64,000 nt of DNA from Berberis thunbergii (lineage: Eukaryota; Streptophyta; Magnoliopsida; Ranunculales; Berberidaceae). The stretch is taken from NCBI GenBank assembly GCA_003290165.1, contig QNQO01000593.1, positions 248,001 to 312,000 of the forward strand, read 5' to 3'. The position numbers were made by a program, and so were the translations under genes. Shown here in pieces: positions 38,839-50,877 of this stretch (position 1 is its first letter; every line of letters starts with the position of its first letter). The notes beneath the pieces were generated by a model, which was given only the letters and a program-made list of their open reading frames with translations, was not told where the DNA came from and did not search any database.

Positions 38839-39435
38839 TCGTGTTACGTGCGGAAGCATTACAAATGCCGAAAGCCTGAAATGCGAAGTTAACAAACAAA
38901 TATCGGAGACAAACAATTTACGTGGTTCGACAAACTCGCCTACATCCACAACAAATAACAACTTTTATTGCTTCAGATTCAGATTACAAACACTCCGTAC
39001 AAATTTGTTTCCCGAAAGAAACCCAAACACAAAACCCGAACAATACCCCGACAAATAAGCAAATGAAAATCTAACACAAACTAATCCGATGTCGGATTTT
39101 CCAGAACTATTCCAAATACAAATGAGGTATCTCTCACAAACTGGAACTCACTGGGTGATAAACAAAGGGCTAATGGGGCTTCATTACTAAGGCCCCTCAA
39201 GGGTCCTTATATAAGCCCCTTGAGGAGGTGCAAGAGGCGACAAGAGCTTGATTCACAAGCTCATTGTTAGTTGTCCCAATGGCTGCAAAAAGGGCGGCAA
39301 ACAAACACTTCATACTTAATTTATGGATTGAGGAGGTGGAACCTTCCACCACCTCCTCCATTTTGCTTCATCACTAAACAAGTGAGGTGGCGGTGGAAGC
39401 TTCCACCAACTCACTACTTTCAACAAGTTGGACAG
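38839..39435. mobile_element. ~0.6 kb insertion private to duplicate copy 2
   Basis: Relative to copy 1 (near 11090-11120), this segment is extra. GGACAG flanks it on both sides (38833-38838 and 39430-39435). It begins near TGTTACGTGCGGAAGC and carries TTTACGTGGTTCGACAAACT, which I associate with widespread plant LTR-type repeats. It includes a probable TATA (TTATATAAG near 39209). It has no coding frame; solo LTR or TRIM is the best reading. Confidence 0.6.
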
Positions 39436-40220
39436 GCCCCTCAAGTAATCATGCCTTGCATTTATATTCTTTGAAGACTAAAGAGTATCAAACCATATAT
39501 TCAGGAAAAGCAACATCTGGGAATATTATGGCAAAGAATATCACTTGGGAAGAGCTCCACACAGCTGGCAAGTTGATGAGGTTCTACAATCCTACTACAT
39601 TCAACATCCAATAAAGTATGGGTCTGGTCAAAGCCTAGCAAGTTCTCCACCCATTCACTTTGTTAGCATATGACCCAATCTAGCACTCATAATTAAGGTC
39701 TGAGTATTTTTCAAACCCAATCTAGAAGCAATTATTCAAAATTAAGGTCCAAGGATTTTTCCAAAGTGTAGTCCCATGATCACCAAAATGGCGTGGAGAA
39801 GATTGATCTAAATCTTATAGAACCACTTTCTAACTTTGGTTGATGGTGGAGAGTTTCAAGGTGTTGTTCTGACTCAACGCTTAGGGCTTTCAAGAGTAAG
39901 ATACGGATGAACTCTACTACTTTCGAACTTGGTCCTTTTACCACCAAATGAACCCAGAGTATCTGTAGGTAAACGGCTACTTCTGGATTGATTATGAATA
40001 TTGCTTATAAGAATTAATCTACCATTGGGCTACGCTTGTTGAATTTTTAGATTGACAAAACGACGAAATGTATACCTACAGACAGTTACTACAGCAAAGC
40101 TCTAATTGTTTCTGCAAGAATAACAAACGTAAACTACCCAACAAGCAAACCAAAGACAGAGGCAACTACTAATACCAAGTAATTCACATAAAAATTCATC
40201 AAATTCAAATTAACCATCAC

Positions 40221-40705
40221 CTGGTGCCTGCCGCATTGTTCACAAATCGAACATGGAACATAAGTCACAGTACTTCCTGAATCAACAATATGGGCAAATT
40301 CTTGAGGAGGTGTTCCAATCCAAATCCGGGTTGTGTAATAACTGCAAAGATTGACAAACCGAATCAAATTCAAACCAAAAAAAAACGCAAACCCAATAAC
40401 CAAATTTCATAAAAAATAACACCCAAACGAAGAACTGGATAGTTCAGACTCGCCCATGGGAAAGGAGATCGTCGAAGAGTCTCATCTCTGCATTGGGGTG
40501 GCGTTGCTCTGACTTCTTGAGCTGGCGACGATAACTATCGTCTATTCGGCGAGACGAAATGGGGGTCGAGAGAATCAGAGGCAAAACCATCGATGGGGTT
40601 AGTTGACTGAGTACATGTTCTTGATTTCTGATCGAATTGGATGGAAGTGAATAGAAGTGCCGAAAGGCCAAGTCTTGACCTTTCGGCCATGCCTGGTTTG
40701 GGCAT
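40221..40705 (-). pseudogene. Duplicated aspartic protease fragment (exons 1-2)
   Basis: Exon-1 relic 40454-40705 and exon-2 relic 40221-40341 match exons 1 and 2 of the protease at 11900-12404. The relic keeps IWIGTPPQEFA and the first catalytic DSGST, but a 17-nt deletion near 40645 shifts exon 1 out of frame, and the exon 1 donor reads GC where copy 1 has GT. Downstream exons, including the second catalytic aspartate, are absent. It cannot encode a protease. Confidence 0.88.
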
Positions 40706-40869
40706 CAGAGAAGGATCTGTGAAGATGGGTTCAAGAGTTGAAGAAGAAGGATCAAAGGGGGAGATTAGAATCTGAAATTGGAGATTGGAGAGAAAACAAA
40801 TCCCACTCTCTTCTCCTTCTTCTTGAGACGGAGAGAACAGAGGACGAGATAGAGAATGAGAATGGGAAT

Positions 40870-41552
40870 GGGAATGGAATATCTTTGGCTGGAAAAAAGT
40901 AGAGGGTCCTATTTGAGTGCTTATTACCCTTTTTCTTTTTTGCTTTGGAAATAATGTCTTAGCTGTTTGTGTAGTCTCCGGAGCCAAAATATAAATTTTT
41001 GTCTAACATATTATAAGAAGTTCAAGTCTCAGATTTCTTATTTGTTTGATAAACAAATGAAAACACTTTACTTGGGGCTTAATCTACTACGAATGAATAC
41101 CTCTCACGAACAAAAAAACATTAACTAGAATAACATAACACACAAGTTTTCGATCTCTTTCACACCCTTTTGTTCATTTTTCCCAAAGTGTGCGTGGGAT
41201 AATTTAACTACATTGTGGTCTGAGTGAACCATGGTAGCTGTATTGAAGAAATTACTTATGCTTCAGTAATCACAGCATGGCACTTGTACAATTACCTAAT
41301 AAAGTTACTTAATACCTATTGTTGCCCCTTGTAAAAAAATTAATGGTCTAATAAATACATGATCCCAATATATGAACGAAAACAATCCCAACACATTAAC
41401 TATAAATCTTGATTCTTTACAAAGGAGTCAACAATAGAAGACTTTTGATACTAGTTTAATCTCTAAAAAATAATTAGTATTCTAAAGGCACGCAACATTT
41501 CATGCCATATACAATCTATTAACAACTTCTTTAATCAATATGGAGCACAAAC
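40870..41552. other. Intergenic region
   Basis: AT-rich, no coding frame. The right part is presumably the 3' UTR of the DUF674 gene. Confidence 0.4.
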
Positions 41553-44500
41553 TCAGCCCTCTCTCTTCCTTTTCCCTCGTCTATCACAGAACACATTGGT
41601 AAGAACCTTTCCCGATGTCATTGCAGCCTGGAGAATAGCCAAAGCCTGCATGAAAGTTCAACAAACAGACATGATTAGAAGTAGGATACAACTTTTTTAT
41701 TTATCAAAAAATACTGGTTAACTCATGCACAAACATGTTTACTTTCGCGCAAGTATATATATATATAACAAATCAAGTTGTATTTCATACACATTAACTT
41801 CCCCTTCATAACTACATAAATATCTCATTACTAGGCACATAGTATTAAGATGATTTTTTTTTTCTTTACATTTATTTTTCACTATAACATTTAGGCATGA
41901 CCAACAAAAGTGAATGTCTTGAAAATTTGCCATGTGTCAGAGAAACCATCTGCAAACTTAATCTCTTTCTAACATGAAATAAAACAGAAATAAACTTTGA
42001 GATTCGGTTAACTACATTAATTTAACTTACATTTATTTAACATAATTAGTATAAACATCTAACAAAACCACAAAAAGTTAAAGAGAGTTGTTAACTTACT
42101 TCATATCCCCCAACACTGACAACCTCTTCTTTCAAATCGCTTTGAGGCACACCCAAATGAAAAATGTCATCTTCTGTCAACCTATCGACAAGCATGGTAG
42201 TACGACTGACAATGGAAATGCTACATCTTGGTTTTACCAACAATTCATCTGTCACTACGTAAGTAAATGCATCCTTCACATATCCACTTCCAGTTTCTGC
42301 AAATCTACGTGCATACCTAAAATTCTTGATCGAGCCCCTTTCAGGGGTTATAGTTGCAGCCTCTTTATGAACCTGTAACAACTGATTCTTGATTCCCCAT
42401 AGAAAGGAAAGCTTTGGGTTGAGCAGAAGATCCAAATAGTGTTCTTCCATGTTGCTGTTGTCTATAAACAAACATTGCACGGACTCGTAGAAATTATCTA
42501 AACTTCCTATAGAAGTACTTCCACCAAAGAGTTTTATTATGGATCCTAAAGGAAAGGTTAGGAAACTGAACAAGAGGTTCACAAAGTCTGCATTAGCTAA
42601 TGCATATACAACCTTGTTCTTGGATTTCTTTACAAAAAGCTTCAACCTCAAATTCTTTGAATGATCTAAAGATGTTTGAGACTTAATCATTTTCTTCACC
42701 TGATCCAACTGCTCAGATGTCTCCATCAAGTCCTCATTTCGTAAAAACACATCAGTCATCGGTGTCTTAGAGAGAAACAAACGATTGAGTAACTGTAACA
42801 ACTGTTTGAATCAAAAATGTAATGAAGATCAGGTGATGCTTATAATAATAAAAAATACATAAATAAATATGATGGATTTCAGAGAAGTTATTAAAAAAAA
42901 AAAAAAGTTCTATCGATCACATTTACTGTGTTTGATTATGCAAAAAATGCAGTTCAGGAATTAATGAGTGGTTACTTGTACTAATTATTCACAGTCAGAG
43001 TCTGTGTTGCAGTGCCAACACTGAAAACAGTATGCCAATTATACATGACAACAAAAATCGGTTTTCAAATAAATAAATAAACATGAGTCCAATGGCACTT
43101 GCTCCTTTTCTGTGTAACCAAACATGCCCTAATAGAAACAACAAACAAAGTGAAAAGGTGATATAGCAACTAACAATAAGACCAACTCGGTTAGAAAAAA
43201 AGAGAATAATAAAGAAAACCATGGATGTTCTTATATCTTATTATCCCCATTCATAATGATGAGTGAACCTAGTTGAGTGTAACTTCTGAGAATTGTGCCC
43301 TAATTCTATCTAACAACAACATGTGCATGGTTCTTGGTGTCAGAAATACAATATACTGATATAGGATTTATCACTTTTTTCATAATAAATTTAATATTAT
43401 GTCACATTCTTTCAAAAATCAATATTGTTACATATGTACTACTAACTTACCAGTTACCATAATACATTTGCAACATTTTAAAATTTGGAAAGATATGTAA
43501 AAGTGTTGATGATCTATGCAAGGAGTGTCAAGGTGTTTGGGTGTTGGACTGTCCAAATATCTGTCCAATACATGAAAGTTGGAAATTTTTTGAAAATAAA
43601 GTGTCGTGGTTACATAGATCATATCCTTGTTGATATGAAGTACACGAGAATCATATCAAATGTAACAAAATCGCAACTGTTTGGTGTCAATAATTTGCAA
43701 GAGCAAGGCCATATAATGTACACCATTTTGAGCTGCTTCCCATCCTTCGAAATACAAAGCTTCAATGATGAGTCCCAAGCTAAAAGCGGATATGGAGATT
43801 GGAGAACATAACACAAACTATGAAGAAAAGGATGTTTTCCATTCTACAACGGATGACCTGAATATCACGGGGGATCAATCGAAATGTAGTTTCATGTAGA
43901 AACAGAAAGTCACCCAAAGTTTGATACTATAGCTTGGTAAGGAACGTTGCTGGTTGTGGGCTTGAAGTGTGTCGAGTTTTTGGCTGAGTAAGAATCTTAA
44001 TGGCGAGGAAGGCGGGTTCAATCACCACTTGGATGTTTGGACTATGCTGAATGGGTCATTGTAGGTCACTCCTTTTAAGCTCACTGGATCTTAGTTGTCT
44101 TGTTGTTGGTCTAGGCTGGATGTATAAGAAAGTTTAAGTTTCCGGTGAAGGCTCATCCTCTTCATGCATTAACTCGAGATACCTGTTTGGGGACTCCACA
44201 CCTTTGGGTGCGCACTCTAGGAGGATTTCCTTCAATCAGGGGATCCATAGGGCTAAGATCGTGATGTTAAACCTGAAGTTGGTGAAGAATGGTGTTATTT
44301 AGAGCGCGAATTTGGCATGTCAACAGCTGAGTCTGATTCTAAGAAAGCAATTATTGGTGAGGAAAAGGATACAAAGTCCAAGCAATATAGTTGTTCAACA
44401 AACCTAGACTTCTAGGATTGAAGACAAAAGGGAATACGGGTAAATTGCTTGCTTCTCCTATAGAGAGTTTTTGGCAGGAAAGCAGACAAAAGGAGATTGG

Positions 44501-45540
44501 TCGCAATGTCGTTTCTTAAACGTAAGTTGTCTCCTTAAGAAGCACCTGCGCTTCCTTCCAATCGGTCACATTTTCAATAAAATCTGGACCAAAAAAATAT
44601 CTTGGGTAGGGTTGTAACAACAGGCCAATTTGAAACACAGAAAAAGAACACAAAACAAAAGTTTATTTTTTGGTACTTACCTACAAAAATCACTGTCCTA
44701 TTCAAGGGTTATGATTCTCCTAAGCTGAGAGAGTGTGTGACCTAAAAATGTCTGAATTGAATGAACAAATAAAAAACAAGAGCTTGAAAACCTTCCTTGA
44801 CTGTTTTGATCATATGGTAGCGCTACAAAGCAAGGGAATAGAAACTTAAATAAAAATTGAAGTTACGAGAGAGAGAACAAAAGTAATGGTGACTTACAAT
44901 ATCCCTATCAACCGTGAAAGTCCTATATTCAGTAACTTCGGAGTCATTGCCAAGCTGTGAAGAATCATCTGTATTTAACATTGTCACCTTCAAATCATCA
45001 GTGATCACAAACCTTGTCATTCCTTTTACAAACTCTCCAGGAGAGCTAACAGACTTCATGTCAGTATACCTCTGCATACTCCTTCCGCAATAACAGCATA
45101 ATGTCCGAGAGACCACCGCAATGTAAACACACTCTTTTTTTACAAGAGGGACATACATAATACTCTCCAGCCTCGTGTTCAATTCTGTGGGGATGATTAA
45201 TCAATTTCAATTCAGCAAGCAGTTCCTTCTTGGGTTTGAGCAACATAGACTTCCATGCCTCATGGTAAAAAAACTTTTCGCTGAGATTCTGTACACTCTG
45301 ATACAATGTGTCCATGCAACCAATATCTGATTGCTTCTCCGATTCGCTTATGATAGTGCCCATAGGCAACAAGAGAAAGCTCAGGATAGCATCAACAAAA
45401 TCTGAACCCGCCTGGCAGTGGATGACTCGATTTTTCTCCTTGTCAACTACAACCTTCACTTTGATGCACTTGTCTTCCGATGTGTTCATTGTGACATGAT
45501 TATCATCAATTGAATTACTTATATTGGTATCATCCATCAT
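41553..45540 (-). CDS. DUF674 family protein, one apparent frameshift
   Basis: Exons, minus: 44898-45540, 42100-42801 and 41553-41645, with GT-AG splice sites in phase 0; ~478 residues when one extra base is discounted. The protein has the duplicated DUF674 layout: an N-terminal half (IKVKVVVDKEKNRVIHCQAG, FVDAILSFLLLPMGTI, then a Cys-pair region and GEFVKGMTRFVITDDLKV) and a C-terminal half repeating it (LRLKLFVKKSKNKVVYALAN, FVNLLFSFLTFPLGSI, GYVKDAFTYVVTDELLV). The start is the first of two adjacent ATGs. In exon 1 the frame breaks at a run of seven A (complement of ~45138-45144); with six, CKKECVYIAVVSRTLCCYC reads on into the next frame and matches the family. DUF674 is plant-specific and of unknown function. 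Intron 1 is 2.1 kb. Confidence 0.85.
42802..44897. other. DUF674 intron 1 with unexplained insert
   Basis: The left third is ordinary AT-rich intron. From roughly 43840 to 44580 base composition becomes more balanced, with scattered broken frames on both strands, suggesting an old insertion. I could not assign a family. Confidence 0.4.
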
Positions 45541-47544
45541 CACGAGGTTCAAAAAAGGGGTTTAAATTAAGATTGTTCACTGTAAGTGGTAACAAGAGAA
45601 ATCATTAAAAATGAGAAAACCCTTTGATCTAAACTCTCACTTAACGGAACCCAAACAATCAAAATCAATGATTTCATACATATAAACATAAAGTTGGGGT
45701 TTTTATACTCTTATCTCAAAAAAAAAAAAAAAAAAAAGGTAGAAGAAGCACAAGCAGAGACAATTGTTACCTGATAAGTTAGACACAGAAAGACACGTTT
45801 GGAATTCTTGAAGATGATCCAAGCTGGTAGGAGATGTTGCCAATAGAAGAAGAAGAAGAAGCGCCCAAGCAGCAATCTTTGCGGGAAAAAACCTAAAAAA
45901 CGCAATTTTTATAAGAGTGCTCCCCGGATATGGGTCGGGTTTTAGGTGCCGCCGATAAAAACACCCACAATATAGTATTATAGGCACCACCATTCTTCCA
46001 TTAATCCAAGCCCATTGGCGGTCCAAAATATTTGTGACTCAATCGTCTTACAACAATTCTAGGTAGTCAAGCCAGCTAGCCATTTTTTATCTGAACTGTG
46101 CCATTTTTATAAAAATGCTTTTTCACAATCCTGACCAAAAAATGATCGGCTAGCCTGGCTACTTAGCAAAATTGATCATCTTAACATGATCCAACTACTC
46201 AAATGACACCATCGAATCCAAAAATACCATAAAATTCATGGATTTCTTTATTTTTATTTAAGGTTGGTTGAGAGGATATTTGGTCGGAAAAATAAAATTT
46301 TGTCTAGCAACTATTTTTCGAGAGAAATTTTGTTGAGCTCACCCCTAGAAAATATTGCTTGAGGGTGAGTTAAGCAAAATTTTCACAAAATCAGTGGGAA
46401 ATACGCACACTAGAAAAAATTTCAGGTACAAATTTTCAACCAAACATCGAAAAAAAATTTCTTTTTCAATCAACCAAACACTTCAAAATTAAATTTTCCA
46501 TGCAACCAACACAGAAAAAAAAAAAATTTGATATTGATGCACATATTCATTCCAAAAATATTATTAATCATCTTGATACAAAATCACCACTTCCACCGCA
46601 AACACGTATTTAGACATGGTTATGGGGATTTCGTTCTGCGAGGAGCAGACAGTCTGGACTTATGTTCAAAACATACTTCCCAAATTTAGGTGCCAAATTT
46701 CTAAATGCTCCCACTAACCCACCTCTAAGCATCTACATACTTACTATTTTTTTTAGCAATAATATTATGTTATGATTATCTTTATATGTCATCTTTATTT
46801 TATTGAGTCAATGAGAAAAAGTTTTTTGCTTCTTTGCTATTTTTCCATCTTTAGAGTTTGTTTAGGCAGCCAGGCTTTAAAGTCATTTTTTTTCAGACTT
46901 CGACTTTTTTTATAGTTTTACTCATTCTCTTTAAAACACAACCACAGACATTATATATATAGAAAGAATAGAAGTGTAAAAAGTTCAAAATCTGACCAAA
47001 AGTTGTTATAAAGCCTGATTGCCTAGAATTATGGTCATCTTTAACATTTTACAAAATGTTAACATGTTATCTCCTAAAATACATGTGATTAGTTTGTTCC
47101 AATTGACTTGACGGTTTCAGTCAAATTGGGGATCATAGTGAAACGACCAACACCCAAAGTTATATTATTTGTTGTCATTTGGCTTGATTTTCATTAATAC
47201 AAAATAGTCACAAGACACATGTAAAAGCGTAATATGGAAAATATATATAATAATAATAATTAATTAATTAATTAATTAATAATAATGAACATGTACAAAA
47301 CGAATAACATGAGGGTTTTTTTTTCTTCGTGTGTGTACAAATTTGATTGTGCATTATCTTTCCACAATGTGAGATATTTGATTCTTTTTATGGAGACTAT
47401 GGGTGAATGCACTCTATGAACACGTATATTAAGTACTTTATTTTATTTTAACAACTCGATAAGTGCACGATTATCTATTGAGTTAGATAACAACAAGTAT
47501 GAGTCGAATTTTGTATTATACACAAAGTACACGTAATGAGGGCA
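45541..47544. other. Intergenic region left of the inverted element
   Basis: Includes a 20-A run (45719-45738) in the DUF674 leader region. No gene recognised. The sequence up to ~46050 is probable DUF674 promoter. Confidence 0.4.
47254..47283. repeat. TAA/TTAA microsatellite
   Basis: TAATAATAATAATTAATTAA-type simple repeat of about 40 bases. Confidence 0.8.
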
Positions 47545-47553
47545 TTCTATTTA

Positions 47554-50041
47554 GAGCAATTCTAGATGTCGAGGGTTTGGGCGAGGTTTTGGGCGAGGGA
47601 TGGTGGGGCGCGCGTGTAGGAGGTGACGTGGTCAAAAAAAAAAAGGGGGGGGGGGTGGAAATCGAAATTTTGGGGGAGAAGAAGGAGGGAATCACAGAGC
47701 TTAAGCCTTCTTCTCCCCATTCCATTTCAATCCTCCCCATTTTCTTCCTCTCCTCTCCCCATTTTCCATCTCTCGACAGGTCTCCTCCTCCCCTCTCCCC
47801 CAAACGGCGAAGCTCTCCCTCTCCACCTTCTCCCCATCATCGTCATCGACTCAAACGAAGGAGAAGAGAAGAAGGTCAAACGAAGCCAAAGAAGAAGAAG
47901 GAGAAGAGAAGAAGCTCCCTCGCAAAAGGTAAACCCTGACTTAATTTTCCCTCTCATTTTAGGTTTTTTGGTTTTAGGTTTTTTGATTTTTGATTTTCCC
48001 TTTACTTGCCTGTTTTAGGTTTTTGGTTTTGGACAAGAAGTTGGTGGGCAATCTGGTTTTCATCGCTCGGACGCAGAGGTAAGATTTCGGGCTCCATTTG
48101 TTCTTCTTTCGTTTCGTCTTCAGATCAGAGCTTCAATTTTTTGGGTTTGGGTTGGGTTTCAAATGTGATGAGCTTCTGTTTGGATTATTTCATGTATAGG
48201 GATGGAGAGGTTACCTTTCAGATCAGAGGGCTACAAATTTTGGACATGGCGAGGCCATAAGATTCACTACGTCGAACAAGGATAAGGAGTTCCAATTGTT
48301 CTTATTCATGGGTTTGGAGCTTCTGCATTTCATTGGAGGTTTGTATGTTCTTGTCCATTTTGGTTGTGTCATCAAGTTCATCAATATGTTACAAGACTTT
48401 GGAGTAGAATAATTTTACTCCAATAATTTGTTTTTCTTCATTTTGGTTCCTGATTCCTCATGATGGAATAAGTAATGAACCTTACTTGTATATCAATTTC
48501 TTTTGTTTATTTACTTTTATATATAATACTTATGGAAAATGTTGGGTTGGGTGTTATGTGATTAGACGACAGAAGTCTGAATATGACAAATGAATCTGAA
48601 ATTAACAAGATTCATACAAACGGTGTTGAAATAGCATGAGGAAAAAGCTTTGGACCTTTGGCAAGCTCCCAAATATTTTGAATTGAGATGGAAACAAAAA
48701 TTTGAGATAATGTTCTAAGAGGATACCTATAAAGTCGATGTTGGTTATGTTTGGGTCTCTCCTGTATCCCAAAGTTATTTGCATAACCCGTTGGTAAAAA
48801 CATAAGCTTATTTTTACTGTGAAGTTCAAAGTTCCACTGGAATTTGGTTCATATATTTTTTTGGATGATTTGACACAGTTAGGACAGAATTATTGTAGCA
48901 AATTTGATTTGGATATTCAATTGAAATAACTCAGGCTGAGGCGGAGAGTGTTGTGGTTTTCATTAATCCTAAGAGCATCCACAGTAAGCTCATGGATGTG
49001 GCAAAACATGTTATCATTGAATAAACCAATTCATGGATTCTTATGACAAATTTAAAAGCTCTTATTCTTTGAGCACTAACTCTATCTTTCTTATTGCATT
49101 CTTGAAACATGGCAACACAGATGAAAAATATACTCGGGAAATTATCGGTCAGGCTAGTTTTCTTTGGCTTTTATTCTTTTTGAAATGGATTTTGTCAAAT
49201 GAACAGATACAACACACCAGAGTTGGCTAAAAGTTACAAAGTTTATGCTGTGGATTTGTTGGGGTTCGGCTGGAGTGAGAAAGCACTAATCGACTATGAT
49301 GCCATGGATACTATGTGGGGTTGATGGATGATAAGAGGAATAGTGATTTGGTTTTCGAATAGATGTTTGGAGAGGAGAATAGAATGGGTTGTGATGTTAT
49401 TGCCATTAGTGGATTCAACGAGCTTATTGATCTTCATTTGTTCTCTCATTGCAAGGTGAGCTTTCTTTAGATTTCATAATCTTTTCATTAGTTGGTCATA
49501 TTACATGCACATAAAACATATATATACACTTTAGTTAATATTATACTAAATGACCTCACCCTCAATGAGTATATTTAGTACAGATATCTATATCCATTCG
49601 ACAAATTTAATAGGCTCACAAATGACCTCTAGATCACCACATGTACAGTTTGGTCCCCATTGAGTTCAACATAAATGTTAATTTGCCCATACTTTCTCTT
49701 TTCTATACTAAATATGCTTTACTTGCCATTTTTGGTCCAGGAGATTTATATGGTGAGCAGAACTGACAAGAGGAGCTGGAGCTACCTACCAAAAGAGAGA
49801 TACCCAAAGCCATTAATCTTCCATGATGGAAGATTGACCATCAAACCAACCCCACTTACCACTTTGGCCATCTTCATTTGGGTGCCTTTTGGTTTCTTTC
49901 TTGCCATTATCAGAGCCATTGTTGCCTTAACATTTCCTTACAAGATTGCTTGTCCTCTCTTGACTTTGCTGGGGTTGAGACTTAGAGGAACAAAACACAT
50001 TTCTCCAACTTCAAACACAAATGGCACAAAGTGCACAAAAG
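47554..50041 (+). repeat. Left arm of the large inverted repeat
   Basis: Arm of 2,488 bp. Order: terminus and A/G runs, pyrimidine-rich leader exon (to donor at 47928), hydrolase fragment, acyltransferase fragment. The reverse complement recurs as the right arm. Confidence 0.93.
48200..49300 (+). pseudogene. Captured CLD1-like alpha/beta hydrolase fragment (left arm)
   Basis: Exon 48200-48338 starts at ATG 48202 and reads MERLPFRSEGYKFWTWRGHK and then VPIVLIHGFGASAFHWR, the oxyanion-hole region of an alpha/beta hydrolase. After an intron of ~870 bp, exon 49207-~49300 continues YNTPELAKSYKVYAVDLLGFGWSEK in two steps. This resembles chlorophyll dephytylase 1 (At5g38520) from memory. An in-frame TAA (48283-48285) interrupts it, and the catalytic serine and histidine regions are absent. 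A leader exon ending at 47928 probably comes from the same donor. Introns are retained, so capture was from DNA. Confidence 0.8.
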
Positions 50042-50136
50042 GAGTCCTCTATGTGTGCAACCATAGAACCCTTTTAGACCCATTATACCTCTCTGCCATA
50101 CTTGGCGGCACACCCATCACTGCAGTGACTTATAGT
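49362..50136 (+). pseudogene. Captured GPAT2/3-like acyltransferase fragment (left arm plus loop)
   Basis: Exon ~49362-49455 reads AISGFNELIDLHLFSHCK, then an intron to 49740, then EIYMVSRTDKRSW, YPKPLIFHDGRLTIKPTPLT, hydrophobic segments (IFIWVPFGFFLAIIRAIVAL) and VLYVCNHRTLLDPLY. The last contains acyltransferase block I (H-x4-D). This is the middle of a plant sn-glycerol-3-phosphate acyltransferase, closest from memory to the GPAT2/3 group. The fragment runs 95 bp beyond the left arm into the loop, so block I is present once only. The N-terminal phosphatase-like region and blocks II-IV are missing, so it is not a functional enzyme gene. Confidence 0.85.
50042..50136 (+). other. 95-bp loop of the inverted repeat
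   Basis: The only single-copy part of the element. It encodes the continuation of the GPAT fragment (VLYVCNHRTLLDPLYLSAIL) and ends at AVTYSL, where the inverted arm begins. Confidence 0.85.
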
Positions 50137-50816
50137 CTTTTGTGCACTTTGTGCCATTTGTGTTTGAAGTTGGAGAAATGTGTTTTGTTCCTCTAAGTCT
50201 CAACCCCAGCAAAGTCAAGAGAGGACAAGCAATCTTGTAAGGAAATGTTAAGGCAACAATGGCTCTGATAATGGCAAGAAAGAAACCAAAAGGCACCCAA
50301 ATGAAGATGGCCAAAGTGGTAAGTGGGGTTGGTTTGATGGTCAATCTTCCATCATGGAAGATTAATGGCTTTGGGTATCTCTCTTTTGGTAGGTAGCTCC
50401 AGCTCCTCTTGTCAGTTCTGCTCACCATATAAATCTCCTGGACCAAAAATGGCAAGTAAAGCATATTTAGTATAGAAAAGAGAAAGTATGGGCAAATTAA
50501 CATTTATGTTGAACTCAATGGGGACCAAACTGTACATGTGGTGATCTAGAGGTCATTTGTGAGCCTATTAAATTTGTCGAATGGATATAGATATCTGTAC
50601 TAAATATACTCATTGAGGGTGAGGTCATTTAGTATAATATTAACTAAAGTGTATATATATGTTTTATGTGCATGTAATATGACCAACTAATGAAAAGATT
50701 ATGAAATCTAAAGAAAGCTCACCTTGCAATGAGAGAACAAATGAAGATCAATAAGCTCGTTGAATCCACTAATGGCAATAACATCACAACCCATTCTATT
50801 CTCCTCTCCAAACATC
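50137..50816 (-). pseudogene. Captured GPAT-like fragment (right arm mirror)
   Basis: Mirror of the left-arm fragment: exon 50137-50437 and exon ~50723-50816 on the minus strand. It ends at NTNGTKCTK, before block I, because the loop sequence follows instead. Confidence 0.82.
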
Positions 50817-50877
50817 TATTCGAAAACCAAATCACTATTCCTCTTATCATCCATCAACCCCACATAGTATCCATGGC

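Larger units (their letters stand above)
38370..40860. repeat. Segmental duplication, copy 2
   Basis: Same-orientation copy of ~10530-12560. It contains degenerate protease exons 1-2, the short LTR-like repeat and a private ~0.6 kb insertion. Confidence 0.85.

Noticed and set aside
47499..48018. Overlapping open frames near the outer ends of the palindrome
   Set aside because: They translate a pyrimidine-rich leader exon and G/A runs. The same frames recur mirrored in the other arm; no domain is visible.
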